A DNA stretch of 64,000 bases. Source: Udeniomyces pyricola. Lineage: Eukaryota > Basidiomycota > Tremellomycetes > Cystofilobasidiales > Mrakiaceae. Numbering within the stretch: position 1 is the first letter of the stretch; the number at the start of each line of letters is the position of its first letter. The stretch spans positions 258,130 to 322,129 of the forward strand of contig BCIK01000024.1 in the NCBI GenBank assembly GCA_039545295.1, read 5' to 3'. The translations under genes and the position numbers were made by a program. The notes under the pieces were generated by a model. That model worked only from the letters and a program-made list of their open reading frames with translations. It was not told the origin of the DNA and did no database searches. Below, in pieces: positions 53,594-64,000 of the stretch.

Positions 53594-56297
53594 CTACAGC
53601 AATCCACCAAACAGTACCGCTACGATTCCACTGATCCACCCAACCTTACTGGCTTCCACGCTCGCCCAAAGCGGACCATTTGCTCCGCTCGCGGCGACAT
53701 AGCCGGCATATCCCCCCTGAATCGGGATTGCACCCACGACGGGAGAGAGTCCACTCCCAACTGTCCGATTGATTGTTGGAGGGACGCCTGCGATCCCGAC
53801 CCCCGTTTCACCAGGCACCAAAGGAGTGGAAGACGTCGAGCATTCTAGCTTGCATTTCTCGGCGAATGTCGCGCCTCCCGATGCTGACGATGGGGAGGAG
53901 GGATGAACCATGACTTGGCCAGGCGAAGGGAGAGAAGTCGAGGGTGTACAGGTGAACTTGTTCCCGGGTGATGCAATGTGGCAAACGTTGAGGCGAGGCG
54001 GAGAGTCGCCTGATGGAATTGGACCAGAAAGCGAGTTGTCGTTGAGACGCACGGTGTGGAGAGAAGTCATGGATGGGAGATAGGATGGGATAGGACCTAG
54101 GTATGAAGAAGAAAAGAAACAAAAACAAAAACAAAAACAGACGAGAAATCATGGTCAGAATCAACCGGGAGCACAGGATGACATGTGCCATCCCAACAGA
54201 AACATGGCGTTAGACTTAGGGTTGCCCGTACCGGTATAGTTGTTTGATGAGAGATCGAGTGTTGTCAGGTTGACGGCGAAAGAAAAGTCAGGAATAGTCC
54301 CCGTCCTTTGGCATGTGAGAGTATACCCGATTCAGATCGCAATATTGAAGTTCAGCTGATCAATCATCTCGGATTCTGCGTCACAAATAGAGAAAGAGAA
54401 ACAAAGTACTAACAGTCCGCATCCACTGACGTTCCACAGACTGAGCTCTTTTGCCCGTGTAAGATCAGTGCTAACTCCGCCTCCCTTGTCGGACCCGAGA
54501 GCTGAGTTGCCGGCCAGTCGAACTCGCTTGATCGCTCCTCCACCAGCAACGAGAGCGACCGAAGAGACGTTGTTGTTGGTCAGATCGAGGTTTTCCAGGT
54601 TTGGACTCGAACCAAAGGAAAAGTCGCCCGAGAGGTTGTTATCGGCCGCGTTGAGGGTGATGAGCGACGATGGGAATTCAGGCCAGGCTTCGGAAGAGAT
54701 TGAATTATGGGAGAGGGAAATGACCTTGAGGTGGAGGGGAAAGGTCGCAGGGAGGGAGCCGGTAAGTCGGTTGGAAGCGAGGTTTCTGGTGAGAAGGAAG
54801 GAGGGAGAGGCCGAAGGTAGTATTGATGAATGAGCATCAGTCAGGTCGAAACATAGAATGGTCAAAAGATAGAATAGCCCAACAGGCAGAGGAAAGGAAG
54901 ATCCCTAAAGTCACCAAAACTCCAAAAGAATATCAAACTTGTACGTACATCGAGTCCAACATGTCGAGCTCCCAGATCTCGTCACCAAGTTCCCCACGTA
55001 ACCCATTGTCACCCAAGTCGATCAACCGAACTCGTCCAGCTGCGTTGCACGTGATACCATACCAATCGCAGCAGTCGATCGTGCCTCCCCCGCTCGGCTT
55101 GACGTATCGTTTCTCGTAGCCGCTCCCAGCCTCTCCATCGTCCTCCTCCGCCGCATCGTCCTCCTCGCCTCCCTGATGGCTGGAGCTCGCGCGAGCGTTT
55201 GACTGTCCCCCAAACTTGGGTCGTGAAGACCCACCACCACCACCACCCGTCTTTGGCTTGGAGGAAGGTGGTCTCCATCCCGACCGGGTCGTCCAGTTTG
55301 GTCCGCCTGTCGAGACATAGAAAGTTGAGAGGATAGCGCAATCACCCGAGGTGGAGGAAGAAGACTTGGTTGAGACCGAGTCGGAAGAGGCGGCAGATGG
55401 AGATTTCGTGGAGGAAGGGTGCGCCCACTTCGTTTGGTTGGGTTCGTCGTCCTCAAAGTCATCGGTCGTCGCTTTCGACTTGCCGGTCGAGGCGTAAGTT
55501 CCATCGTCGTTGCCGCCTTGGGTCGAAGATGTAGATTTGTGAGATTTAGGGTTCGTCGAGGACGAGCTCCCGTGCTTGTTGGAGGAGGTGGAAGAGGGAG
55601 AATGTGAGTCGCCACCACCGCTGCCATGTTTGCTGCCCCCGTGTCCTCCACTGTCCCCTGTGTTCGACTTGGATTTGGACGACCCAGATCCGGAGCCAGA
55701 CTTGCCGCCACCTGATGCACCCCCAGTCTTGCCCTTTGATGATCCCTTGTTGCCAGAAGATGACGTCTTGTTAGCGCCCGAGGAGGACCCCTTCTTCTTG
55801 TCAGCCTTGTGTGGATGTCTGCTGGCTCGCTGGTCGTCGCTCTCGCCTCCCCCTCCCTTCTTGCCCTTCTTGCCGGAGGAGGAAGATGAAGACTTGCCCC
55901 TGTGCCGACTTTTGCTCTCCTCCTCGTCATCATGATTTTTGTCCTTGCGTCGTCGGCTGAGGAGAGATGTATGTTCTGAGAGATCCGGTTCCTCCTCTGC
56001 TGCTCCCGGTGCTTCTTCTTCACCCTCTGTTAGTCCCACACAAGAAGAATGCAAACTACGCCCGAGGTTGACACCTGGATGCTGCTGCTGTTGAGAGGGG
56101 AACTGCGGGGTCGACCAATCAAAGGGAGAGAAAAGAACCTGGAACTCGTCAATGCTCAAGTCGGAGAGGACGAACGCGTCCGAGCGAGGGAGCTGACAGA
56201 GTCCAGGTGAGGTGAGATAGAGGAAGGTCGTCGAGAGAACAAGGAGCGTGGGCAGTGACGGTGATGGTTTTCGAGGTAGAGCCCGTCGAGAGTACAT
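53594..56297 (-). CDS. Secreted leucine-rich-repeat protein, probable GPI anchor
   Basis: Four exons, complement of 53594-54096, 54232-54305, 54414-54785, 54949-56297; 2298 nt, 765 residues. A signal sequence (about 15-35, LPTLLVLSTTFLYLTSPGLC) leads into an acidic and dileucine stretch. Then comes a long Ser/Gly/Lys/Asp-rich low-complexity block (about 100-340). CAILSTFYVSTGGPNW and DCCDWYGITCNAAGRVRLIDLGDNGLRGELGDEIWELDML form an N-cap of the plant LRRNT type. Repeats follow: NLASNRLTGSLPATF, LISLSHNSI-like LKVISLSHNSISSEAW, LENLDLTNNNVSS, LTTLDLSSNNYTGPIPSYL and VRLNDNSLSGPIPSG. After a Cys-containing Ser/Pro linker the C-terminus ends in a hydrophobic tail (VGWISGIVAVLFGGLL), the pattern of a GPI signal. 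The ligand is unknown. Confidence 0.75.
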
Positions 56298-56642
56298 GGC
56301 TCGTAAAGAGGTCGGATTGGGCGAACTCGGGGGGTGGGGGGGGGGGGGGATTTAGGATGGATCAGCAATATCGGGGATATAGAGGGGAGGATGGACGTTG
56401 ATGTCAGTTCACGCAAGGTTGACGTTCAATGAAGTGGCTGGCAGAGTCAACCGATGAGGCAAGGGGGCGAGCGAGCTGTTAGGAGGTGGCGGGTCAATTA
56501 AGTACTCGTGTATGCACGTCGGAGGACGATCGATCAGCTCCCGTACCTGTTTTCAGTCCATTTCTTATCTCGCTCTCTTTCTCTTACGCTTTGCACCTGT
56601 GCTCACTCGACGTTTATGGCGTCAACTTTGAGGGACATGTCA
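56298..56642. promoter_or_regulatory. LRR-gene upstream region / 3' region of the PCD-like gene
   Basis: 345 bp between tandem minus-strand genes, with a G-tract near 56334-56349 just upstream of the LRR-gene ATG. No gene is supported. Confidence 0.45.
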
Positions 56643-57385
56643 TCATCCCATCAGTTGGTCTAGAGCGGTCTCGTAAGCATTTGCGAGATGGAGGTCGCGG
56701 AGCGTCAACCCTTGAGGCGGTCTCGTTGGACGATTGGGCTCGGCAATAAAACCCGGAAGGGGTGTGGGAGGATAGCGCGTTCGATGAGTCGTAATGGATA
56801 CGACGAAGGGTAGACTGAGGGTTTCAGGCAGTGGAGAGTCGGTATGGTGCTGAACATAGGCGATAAAACGGAACAGCACGCCATTGACGATGAAACGTCA
56901 GCTCGAAATGGGACGAGACTGTTTGCGGTTGGGCGGGCGATGGGGAGGAAGGACTTGGGCGATCAAGCATTCAACGAGAGGAAACAATGGGTTACCTTGT
57001 GAAGGGCTGATATCTCTTTCCAACGTGTCAACAGGGCGTCACACTGATCGCGTGAAAGAGGGTAGCGCTCTTTGGTGATTGTCTTGTCGAGAGTGAAGGA
57101 GTGCTCGGAGTCGGCCGCGACTTTGGGGTTGATTTCCCAGGCATTGGCGAGAGGCCGGGAAAAAACGTAAGGGTAGAGATGGGCTGGGATGAGAATCGAG
57201 TTGCATCGGTGCTTGTCGTCAAGAGGAGGGGGTTCCATGGCTGGAGTGGGTGAGAGGGATCGCTCGGGGCTCGGGGCAGACGGACGACGCGCTGGCGGCG
57301 TGATGTGGAAGGGTCGTCGTGGCGAGGTGAAGGCGAGGATGATTGGGCGAGGTAGGGGTAGATTCGTGGTGCTTTGGCGTAGCAT
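56643..57385 (-). CDS. Pterin-4a-carbinolamine-dehydratase-like mitochondrial protein, frameshift in second exon
   Basis: Exon 1 (complement 56996-57385, 130 codons) starts with a presequence (MLRQSTTNLPLPRPIILAFTS, then RRPFHI) and ends LLTRWKEISALHK. The best acceptor (CGAG, exon from 56901, intron 94 bp) continues LTFHRQWRAVPF. The frame then breaks at an A4 run (56865-56868). One base fewer there would join FIAYVQHHTDS and the rest in one frame, restoring the pattern FxF...A..FI..V..HH...TTH...GLTxRD..LA of the PCD family. In the assembled sequence, an in-frame product needs the acceptor at 56850-56851 (exon 56643-56849), giving 198 residues but losing part of the fold. The end is QGLTLRDLHLANAYETALDQLMG. 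Either an assembly indel or a damaged gene. Role in mitochondria is inferred from the presequence. Confidence 0.6.
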
Positions 57386-57747
57386 GAGACGTGTAGGTAG
57401 ATGAAGAGCTTGGAGGAGGAGGAGGATGAGGGGAGATTTAGATTGAGCGATGGTGGGGTACGTATATATGATGATGGATATACTACATATATCGGTTGCA
57501 GGTCGTAGCGCGAAGATGCATGATGATGATGATGTTGATATGTTGAGCTCATGCAGGAGAAGAACCAACGTTGTCGTTTGTTTGATGAATATGGATCATG
57601 GTGATATGAAGAGTGAACATGTATAGCAAGTGTGGATATAAATATATGTATATATGTATATATGTATATATGTATGATATACTGAGGATATGACGACACA
57701 ACAACAACAAAAATAAAATAAAAATCGGTTCAAGCACTCGGGACAAC

Positions 57748-57780
<33 letters not shown>

Positions 57781-58337
57781 ATCAATCAGCCAAGATGAGA
57801 GAGAGAGCGCTCAGCAAGCTCCAACCAGACAGACAGACACACCACGCGAGCTCATGGCCCCCACGCCGTCCGCTCGCTCTTGCTCACTCAGCCAAACGGT
57901 CCCATCCCAATCGACTCATATTACTTACTTGAGTAGTTGACTCACACCATCCCCGACGTCGTCGTCGTCCTCTTCTTGCCTCCCTCCGTCCCCACCCTAT
58001 TTCCGTCTTCCCTTTCTCTGCTCCTCAAACGACTCCATTCGCGGGTCGATCCTCACAGACCATCTCCCTCTTTAGAACAGGTGCGAAACAGCTCGAGCCA
58101 ACCACTTCTTGCCTCTACAACATTACGAACTCGCCCTGATCGCCGCCCCCTCTTTCCCTTTCCCTTTCCCTTTCCCTTTCGCTTTCCCTTTCTCGCCGCC
58201 TTCTTCTTCTTCTCTTCCTGCTTCCCTTCCGCCCATCCCTCCGGCCCCATCCCTCCCTGTCAATCATCTCCCAATCCAATCCCTCACAACCAGCTACTTC
58301 GAGACCTTCGTCAGCGCCCTTCCTTCCGCCGCTCGCC
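57386..58337. promoter_or_regulatory. Divergent region PCD-like gene / coiled-coil membrane protein
   Basis: 952 bp. It holds GTATATAT repeats (about 57646-57675), an AT run (about 57750-57781), GAGA repeats, and CCCTTT tandem repeats (about 58155-58190) in the leader of the + strand gene. Open frames here are Tyr/Ile or Pro/Phe low complexity and are not supported. Confidence 0.5.
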
Positions 58338-61300
58338 ATGTCGGCCATTGGCGGCTTAGGTCTCCTCGCCGGCTTCTTCGCCGGTCCTTCAGCGACGATG
58401 CCTCAGTCACTCGATGTCGGGTCCAGCAGCTTCATGCTCTACCTCTTCATCTTTCTCGTCACTGGTGCTCTCGGTAAGTGTGCTGGCTCTGATGATTTGC
58501 GTTCCTGTCAGGTTCCTGCCCAGCTGAGCTAAAGGCCAGGCGCCGGATGCGCCAACTACCGAGTTGCCCAGACGGACGACTTGGAATTTGGGAGCTAAAA
58601 GATGCTTCATCTTGCTTGCACGAGAGCTCCCTTTCGATACGCGTCCACCAATCTACCGTGTATTCAGACGTTGATCCATCGACTTGCAAGATCAGCACAT
58701 ACCAGCAGGGATTGAAGCTGGACATGCCGAGAGCATACTTACTAACGCAACTCTTGCGTCTCATGTCGTTGCTCTCCCCCCCCCTCCTCGTCTTTCCGTC
58801 CCCTTCGCCCGTCTTCCTACGACTCCCGTCCATATACTTGCTTCTCTCGAGGACTTGTAGCTCTGATCACGAACCCGACGGACGCGTCATTCCGATCTTA
58901 TCTTACTGAACTGTCATTTCGACGTCATCTACGGGAGCTTCACCGACCGTCGCCAGCGAACGAGAACGACATCGAGGACCCCTTGCCCTCGGCTGTCGGT
59001 GCCCTCAAGAATCCGAGACCGTCGTCCTCAGTCTCACCCTCGGCATCCTCTGGCTCCCACCGCCCATGTCCTGATTCCATGTCTCTTTCGACCCGCAAGA
59101 CACGTATGACGTCCGAGAACAACCCGCATCTTGTCCCTTTTCGATTTGCCAACAAGGTTTCCATCTCCCTCCGGACACCCCAGTACACGCTCCGCGATTT
59201 TGGTTTCTTCACCCTTGTTACCGTTCCGCCGAATCGACATGCGTCCTCCAAAGGTGCTCGGCGGGGACCCTCAAAATCCACGTCCACATCTTGGACGGAT
59301 CCTGAGGAGGGCGAGAGCTTGTTAGCAGGCGTTTGGTTCATCGGACTCTATGGTCGGTGGTGGATGGCCGGCAGCGTGCGTTCGCAAGACGACAAAGTCG
59401 GTTTCAATGAGCCTGAGAGAGCCGGAATCTTGGATATGAAGGCGTTGGAAGTTATCTCAGAGCCGGTTGCTGGTACGTCAACATCTTATTTTTCCTTGGA
59501 AGGTAAAACCGTCGGTCACCCCTAAGTGAACCTGTCATGTCAGACTGACAGCTTCAATCCTGCCTCCATTGGTCCTTAGCCCTTCGAAAGAAAACTCCCG
59601 AGACGGAGATTGATCCGGCACCCCCTTATCAACGATCCGTAGGCGTCCGTTCTTCCTCGGCGTCCAGGCCGCGTTCCCGCCGGTCGAGCCTCGACAAGTC
59701 CATCGACAAGGCTTCACCACCTCTACCTCTGTCCGAACCCCACCCGATTCCAATTCTTGAACGCCCGTCTCCGATTGAAACCATCCCTCCGGTACCCGAA
59801 ACAATCTCTTCTCACGTTCCTCCGTCTCGCAACCTCTCTGTTCCTCCCATCGACCCTGGCATCCTCGCCGCCAATCCTGCTCTTCATGACCTTCACGCCG
59901 CCGTTCTTGCTTCAGACTCCTCCGTCGCCGATCTTCGCAATCAACTTTCAACCCTCTCTTCTGCCACAGCTGCCTCTCACTTCCAACTCCAAAGCAACCT
60001 CGATGACCTTCGAGCGCGTAAGCGGGACGAGGATGCTGATCGACTGGATGTCAAAACGCGGACCAAAGCGCTTGAGGAGGGCAAAAGGCAAGCCGAAGCT
60101 GCAAAACGTGAGGCCGACAAGAAGTTCAAAGTCACCGAGGGTCTGAGGGATGCGGTTCTAGCTAGAATCGCTATCCTGAGTAAGCAAGTGGAAGAGGCAA
60201 CGGCGACGATGAAGGCTCAGAGTGAAGAGATGACACGGAGTCGAGAACGGGTGCGTGTACGGGGTGAAGAAGTCAGGACGGAACTCGATGCCAAGAGGCA
60301 GGAAGTCATGGAGATGGAAGGTAAAGTGGCGACAGGCGGGAGCGCGATTAAGGACCTAGAGGATCGAGTTAAACGGGAAGAGGCCTCCCTTGAACGAGCC
60401 AAGGCCGATGCGCTCGAGGCGCTCGAGGTCGAGAGGCGCCGTCAGACGGCGTTCTCACCCTTTGGTGCTCCTCAACCACGAGCGATCGAAAACGACTACT
60501 ATGCCCAAAGTTCAGTTGCCCCCTCCGCTGCACCGACCCCTGTGCCATTCAGTCAGGCTCCCTCGATCGCAACCGCGTCTCCGTCAATATTTGATCTGCC
60601 AGCCCAACAGCCCCCCGTCACTCTTCTTCCCCGCCGACGACAACAAACAGACCCTGTTCCCCCGTCCAACTTGCCTGTCGCTCCGGCTCATACCCCCCCG
60701 CATTCGTTTTCTGCCGCCAACGATGTCTTTGGATTTGACGATTTTGGTCCTGGAATTGCACCCAAGGCCTCCCGACGATATGCTTCCCAACTTCCCTCTA
60801 CTTACGATCCTCCGTCTGCATCAACAAACTCTTCGCTTCCATCTTTTGAAGCTACTCAATCTCGCCGGATCCACATGGCCCAGCCTCCGACTCTTCACAT
60901 CTCGGACTTCCAGCCCTTCAACCCGTCCTCCAGTTTTTCGTCCGAGAGCGAGCCCGGCTCGCCGAGCCTCATGTCCGCGTCTTTTTCCAATCTCCTTCCA
61001 CGAGGACTCTTCAACTCCCTTACTCATGATGGTGGCCTCTTCTCACCTGACCTTGATACCGATCCCTCGTCCCCTTTCACCGCCGCCTACAACCGTGCCA
61101 CCTTGGCTGACAGCGATGGCGACGAACACGGACGACTGCTCGAGGACGAGAAGTCCGTGGTTAGGAGCAACCGCGTCAAGACAGATGGTCATGTTCGTCT
61201 GTCGGACGATGAACTGCTCTTTGCGGCCGACGAAGACCCGCTTGGCGACGAAGTTCAAGATCAGATTTTCGATCTTCGAGAGCGCCCCTCTGGTCGACCC

Positions 61301-62829
61301 CCTTCGGACGTCGTGGGACCGGCTTCCCCTCGGTCAGTCTTTTCTGATGACCCTCGATCGCTCCTCCTCGATCCTTCGGCCGACGAAAACTTTTCCTACC
61401 CGCCTCCTGGAATTGATTCTACCGCCCATGCAAATCTCCTCGACCTCGATCTTGACCGTTCGAGCCCTGAAACGAAGCGCACGAAGCGGTTCGCCCGCCT
61501 TCAGCAGCACGCGAAGGAAGACTCGTTTGAGGCCCAAAAGGCCAGCTTAACGCACCAAAAGACGACCTCCGTTCACCTTCTCGGTGATCGAAACAAAGAT
61601 TTCCTCGACGTGGAGTCTACCGGTCCAGACGTTTCTGCCGACGGCGAGAGTCAACCCTCACACTCGCTCTCAAAATTCACGCCCAGGCGATGGTTCTCAT
61701 CGAGCACGCACGAGGAATCACTGCCATCCTCGTCTGTTTCGCCCAACGCTTTGACACCCGTCTCGTCCAACCCGTCATCTCTTCACGCCTCGGTCTCTGC
61801 CATCCCGTCTCTCAATCCAGACGCCAAAGCGTTCGCTTTTACCGGCCCTCTTCCACCCCTTCACCGACCGGTCTCCCGCTCAACGTCGAACCCGACTCCC
61901 GGACCTCGCCCTCAGTCAGACCTGAAAGTTTCTTCGGCTCCTTTTGTTCCTGTTCACTCCTCGTCCGCGTCCAATATCAACACCGTCGTTACGTCTTCCG
62001 CTCGAGCATCGACCGAGTCGCTTCTGCTTCCTCAGTCCCATTCATCCTCATTAAACGGAACGCACGACGCTGGTCCACCCTCTTTGACTTCGCCTGGCAC
62101 AGGCTCTCGCTTTTTCTCTTCTCTTCGCGCGTTTGCACCTTCGGCTGCTGAGCGTGAGGCTCTGACACGAGCGTTACGCAACCCGACAAGTTCCAACAAT
62201 GGGTCCAACCGGTCTCTCGACACGTTCCACCTCGAACAGCCGGCGAGCCCTCCCAGCGGTCAGAGTCAACCGTACCCTTACTCGAACGGTCCGGCAAGTG
62301 CGAGGCTGAGCTCTAGGTTACCTGTCGCTTCGCCTCGACCCAGTCCAAGACCGAGCAATAACGTCGTTGGGAGCAACGGAAGCGCCCAAAGCAGCGAAAC
62401 CGACCTCAGCCGCTTCGCTTGGGATAACGCCAACGTCGAAGGAGGCGGAAAGCGAAAGTCAAGCTTCAGGTACGTTGGTTCATTTCTGTCGCTTCTCCCT
62501 TCCCCCCCCCCCTCCTCCTCTTCCCCCTTGTGTTTCCTCCTTATCAGCCCAATGCCCGCTCGATTTCTTCTATCATCATGTGCTCATGCTCAACTTGTCG
62601 TTTTGCCCTATCTTATAGGTTTTTTCCCTTCACCCGCCGAGCTGCCGACGAAGAAGAGCCGACGCTCCCTCCTGTTCCCGTCACAGCGCTCCCACCCCCA
62701 ACGCCCAACGGATCCGGCTTGAACGGACAATGGGCACCCGCTTGGAGCGCGAAATCGAGGCAGCGTTTCAGCTTCGAGTCTGGACGAGACACGAACTCGA
62801 CAGGTTCAACTGGGTCGTCGGGCCGGTAA
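58338..62829 (+). CDS. Membrane-anchored coiled-coil protein, basidiomycete type, function unknown
   Basis: Four exons: 58338-58473, 58861-59472, 59580-62469, 62619-62829; 3849 nt, 1282 residues. An N-terminal hydrophobic segment (about 30-48, SSFMLYLFIFLVTGALALI) is followed at once by NPTDASFRSYLTELSFRRHLRELH, then a globular-looking part. That part contains VPFRFANKVSISLRTPQYTLRDFGFFTLVTVPP and LAGVWFIGLYGRWWMAGSV. A long heptad region at about 350-535 is rich in Lys, Glu, Arg and Ala. The remaining 700 residues are Ser/Pro-rich and disordered with many short acidic patches, ending GSTGSSGR. An amphipathic segment after a single N-terminal anchor plus coiled coil suggests an organelle or cortex tether; that is inference. 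Exons join in phase through GTAAGT/CTTGTAG, GTACGT/CCTTAG and GTACGT/TTATAG. Confidence 0.72.
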
Positions 62830-63081
62830 AGGATGAAAGACGAAGGATTGAACAAAACGAAATGGATCGCAGAGGGTTGCAATGTGATAGCAATGAGGGA
62901 TCGTGTATATTTATGGGTGTCGCGCTCGCGGACCGTTCAGGACAGAGTGCATATTGACGAGATACAAGTTCGAGAAGAAGCCCGTGTCACGTCAGTTGAA
63001 ACAACACGCCATATGTTTAAAGACCAAAATCATCCTATACAACTCGAAGTGGGGGTCCGAACGAACATCTCGATCAATCGA
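62830..63081. other. Convergent region at the end of the coiled-coil gene
   Basis: About 250 bp between the + strand coiled-coil gene and the minus-strand gene at the right edge. Only short, unsupported open frames are seen. It presumably holds both 3' UTRs. Confidence 0.45.
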
Positions 63082-64000
63082 TCAGGGCTATGAAGAAGGT
63101 TGAGTATGGAAGAGTCCATCAGCAACCGGCGCGCAACAAGCAGACACATATGACACGCAACGGGACCACTGACCGAAGTTCCGTGCATATCAACGTTCCA
63201 GTACTGATCCGTGTCGGGAGGCAGAGGTCGTTGATGGAAGACGTATCGCTGTAAGTCAAATGCGAGAGCGAGGATGGGGAGAAAGTTAGCCGAAAGGCTC
63301 GACTTAGTCTGTAACTCAACATCATCAGATTTATCTCGCGGAATGTCATACCTTGGTCGGGGGCCGGGGAGGAAGCTTATTTGTGGCAGCATCAAAGGTC
63401 TTTTCATTGCTGACCGCGTAGATCTTGTCGAGAACGGAGGGAAGATTGATGCTTTCGGTTCGAGCGATGAGACCTTGGGTTGACTCGGTCATGGCAGGTA
63501 CATCCGATACCTCGTCAGACTTGGGTCCAGAGATACTGGCGCAGATTCAAGTAAGCTCAATCAGTCAGAACAGCCTTTCAAGCACGATGTGGGCGTGGAG
63601 TTTGAAAGCGGTCGTCGGCTGAATGTCACTCGTCCATCACTCACGCGGATTTGCCCGCCGGAGAGGCAAGGAGCAGGTCGGTAATGTGAGATTGGGTGAT
63701 GACCGACATGGCCGGGTAGCTCCGTCGCGTCTGGAAGGCAGAACGCGGATAATCACCATGGATGAAGGGTATGTCAGTTTGAGTGAGGACTGTGAGATGA
63801 AGTGTTTCTTAGGCGAACAAGCCTCCCCCCCTATCCCCCGGCCCGGGATCCGAAGGCGACGTACGTCTCGTTTCCAGTACTTGCAGACGGAGAAGGATGC
63901 CAAGACCCATGACAACTGATCAGTAAACGTAGATGCCATCTATATGGGAGATGTCAATGCATGGCTCTGTTGAGCCTACCGGGTTGAAGGCCGGATCGGA
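63082..64000 (-). CDS. Unrecognised gene, 3' part (continues beyond right edge)
   Basis: Reading on the minus strand, exons from the edge are 63980-64000 (partial), 63865-63939, 63645-63730, 63352-63535 and 63174-63248, all in phase. A possible 6-nt last exon at 63082-63087 (Pro, stop) follows a GTCAGT donor and a CATAG acceptor. The visible protein reads SDPAFNP, MASTFTDQLSWVLASFSVCKYWKRD, TRRSYPAMSVITQSHITDLLLASPAGKSAISGPKSDE, then NLPSVLDKIYAVSNEKTFDAATNKLPPRPPTK and RYVFHQRPLPPDTDQYWNVDMHGTS. I do not recognise a family. WVLASFSVCKYW could be a short membrane-facing helix. The good splice signals and non-repetitive sequence support a real gene. The very end is the weakest point. Confidence 0.55.

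Noticed and set aside
55022..56023. A 333-residue open frame in another frame of the LRR gene's low-complexity exon
   Set aside because: It is an Arg/Thr-rich shadow of the Ser/Gly/Lys repeat frame; the frame with signal peptide and LRR continuity is the real one.
60390..61550. A 386-residue + strand open frame inside the coiled-coil gene
   Set aside because: Basic Ser/Arg/Leu-rich shadow in the +1 frame of a Ser/Pro-rich coding exon; no independent start context or family match.
1..64000. Transposons, CRISPR arrays, rRNA, or bacterial-type transferred islands
   Set aside because: No transposase, reverse transcriptase, terminal repeats with target duplications, or spaced direct repeats were seen. 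Gene structure and codon use are uniform across the window.

Overview
The window is nuclear DNA of a fungus, most likely a basidiomycete. Genes are dense, lie on both strands, and are cut by many short introns. These are mostly 42 to 250 bp, and their donors are usually GTACGT, GTGAGT, GTCAGT or GTTCGT. Exons prefer codons ending in C or G. Convergent gaps are full of pyrimidine runs, poly-C/G tracts and AT microsatellites. I saw no bacterial operon, transposon, CRISPR array, rRNA or convincing tRNA. All exon junctions were set by hand from GT/AG signals, reading frame and remembered family motifs. Every model given with exon joins sums to a multiple of three, except the frameshifted one at 56643-57385.

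Left part (1-14355): the 3' end of eIF3c (+); glutamate-cysteine ligase GSH1 (-); a small single-pass, probably mitochondrial protein (+); cytosolic methionyl-tRNA synthetase (+); and the ESCRT-II subunit VPS36 (+). Middle-left (14356-28072): protein O-mannosyltransferase of the PMT1 type (-); the multi-KH protein SCP160/vigilin (+); and cyclin H/CCL1 (-). Centre (28757-41956): a single-pass membrane protein with two lectin-like extracellular modules (+); the arginine-pathway carbamoyl-phosphate synthase small subunit CPA1 (-) with an upstream attenuator peptide; the SAP-domain mRNP protein THO1/CIP29 (+); an unrecognised three-exon candidate (+); and NADPH-cytochrome P450 reductase (+).

Right part (43349-64000): a 1197-residue largely disordered protein (-); a senescence/spartin-like domain protein (+); cytochrome c oxidase subunit IV (+); an ER-lumenal FKBP (-); an LRR cell-surface protein with a probable GPI anchor (-); a pterin-carbinolamine-dehydratase-like protein with an apparent frameshift (-); a 1282-residue membrane-anchored coiled-coil protein (+); and an unrecognised gene running off the right end (-).

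The most interesting element is a spliced upstream ORF in the CPA1 leader (complement of 34795-34831 and 35081-35112). Its 22-residue product carries the arginine attenuator peptide core (SQDYISEQIYK). The QDY signature exists only after a 249-bp intron is removed. That intron is itself in frame and free of stops, so leader splicing could control the peptide. Other points of note are very small exons (11 nt in the Met-tRNA synthetase, 18 nt in PMT1, a 6-nt last exon in the P450 reductase), a 42-bp intron in GSH1, and a perfect 33-bp tandem repeat in the CPA1/THO1 divergent promoter. Neighbouring genes share no pathway; the order looks like ordinary eukaryotic gene order.
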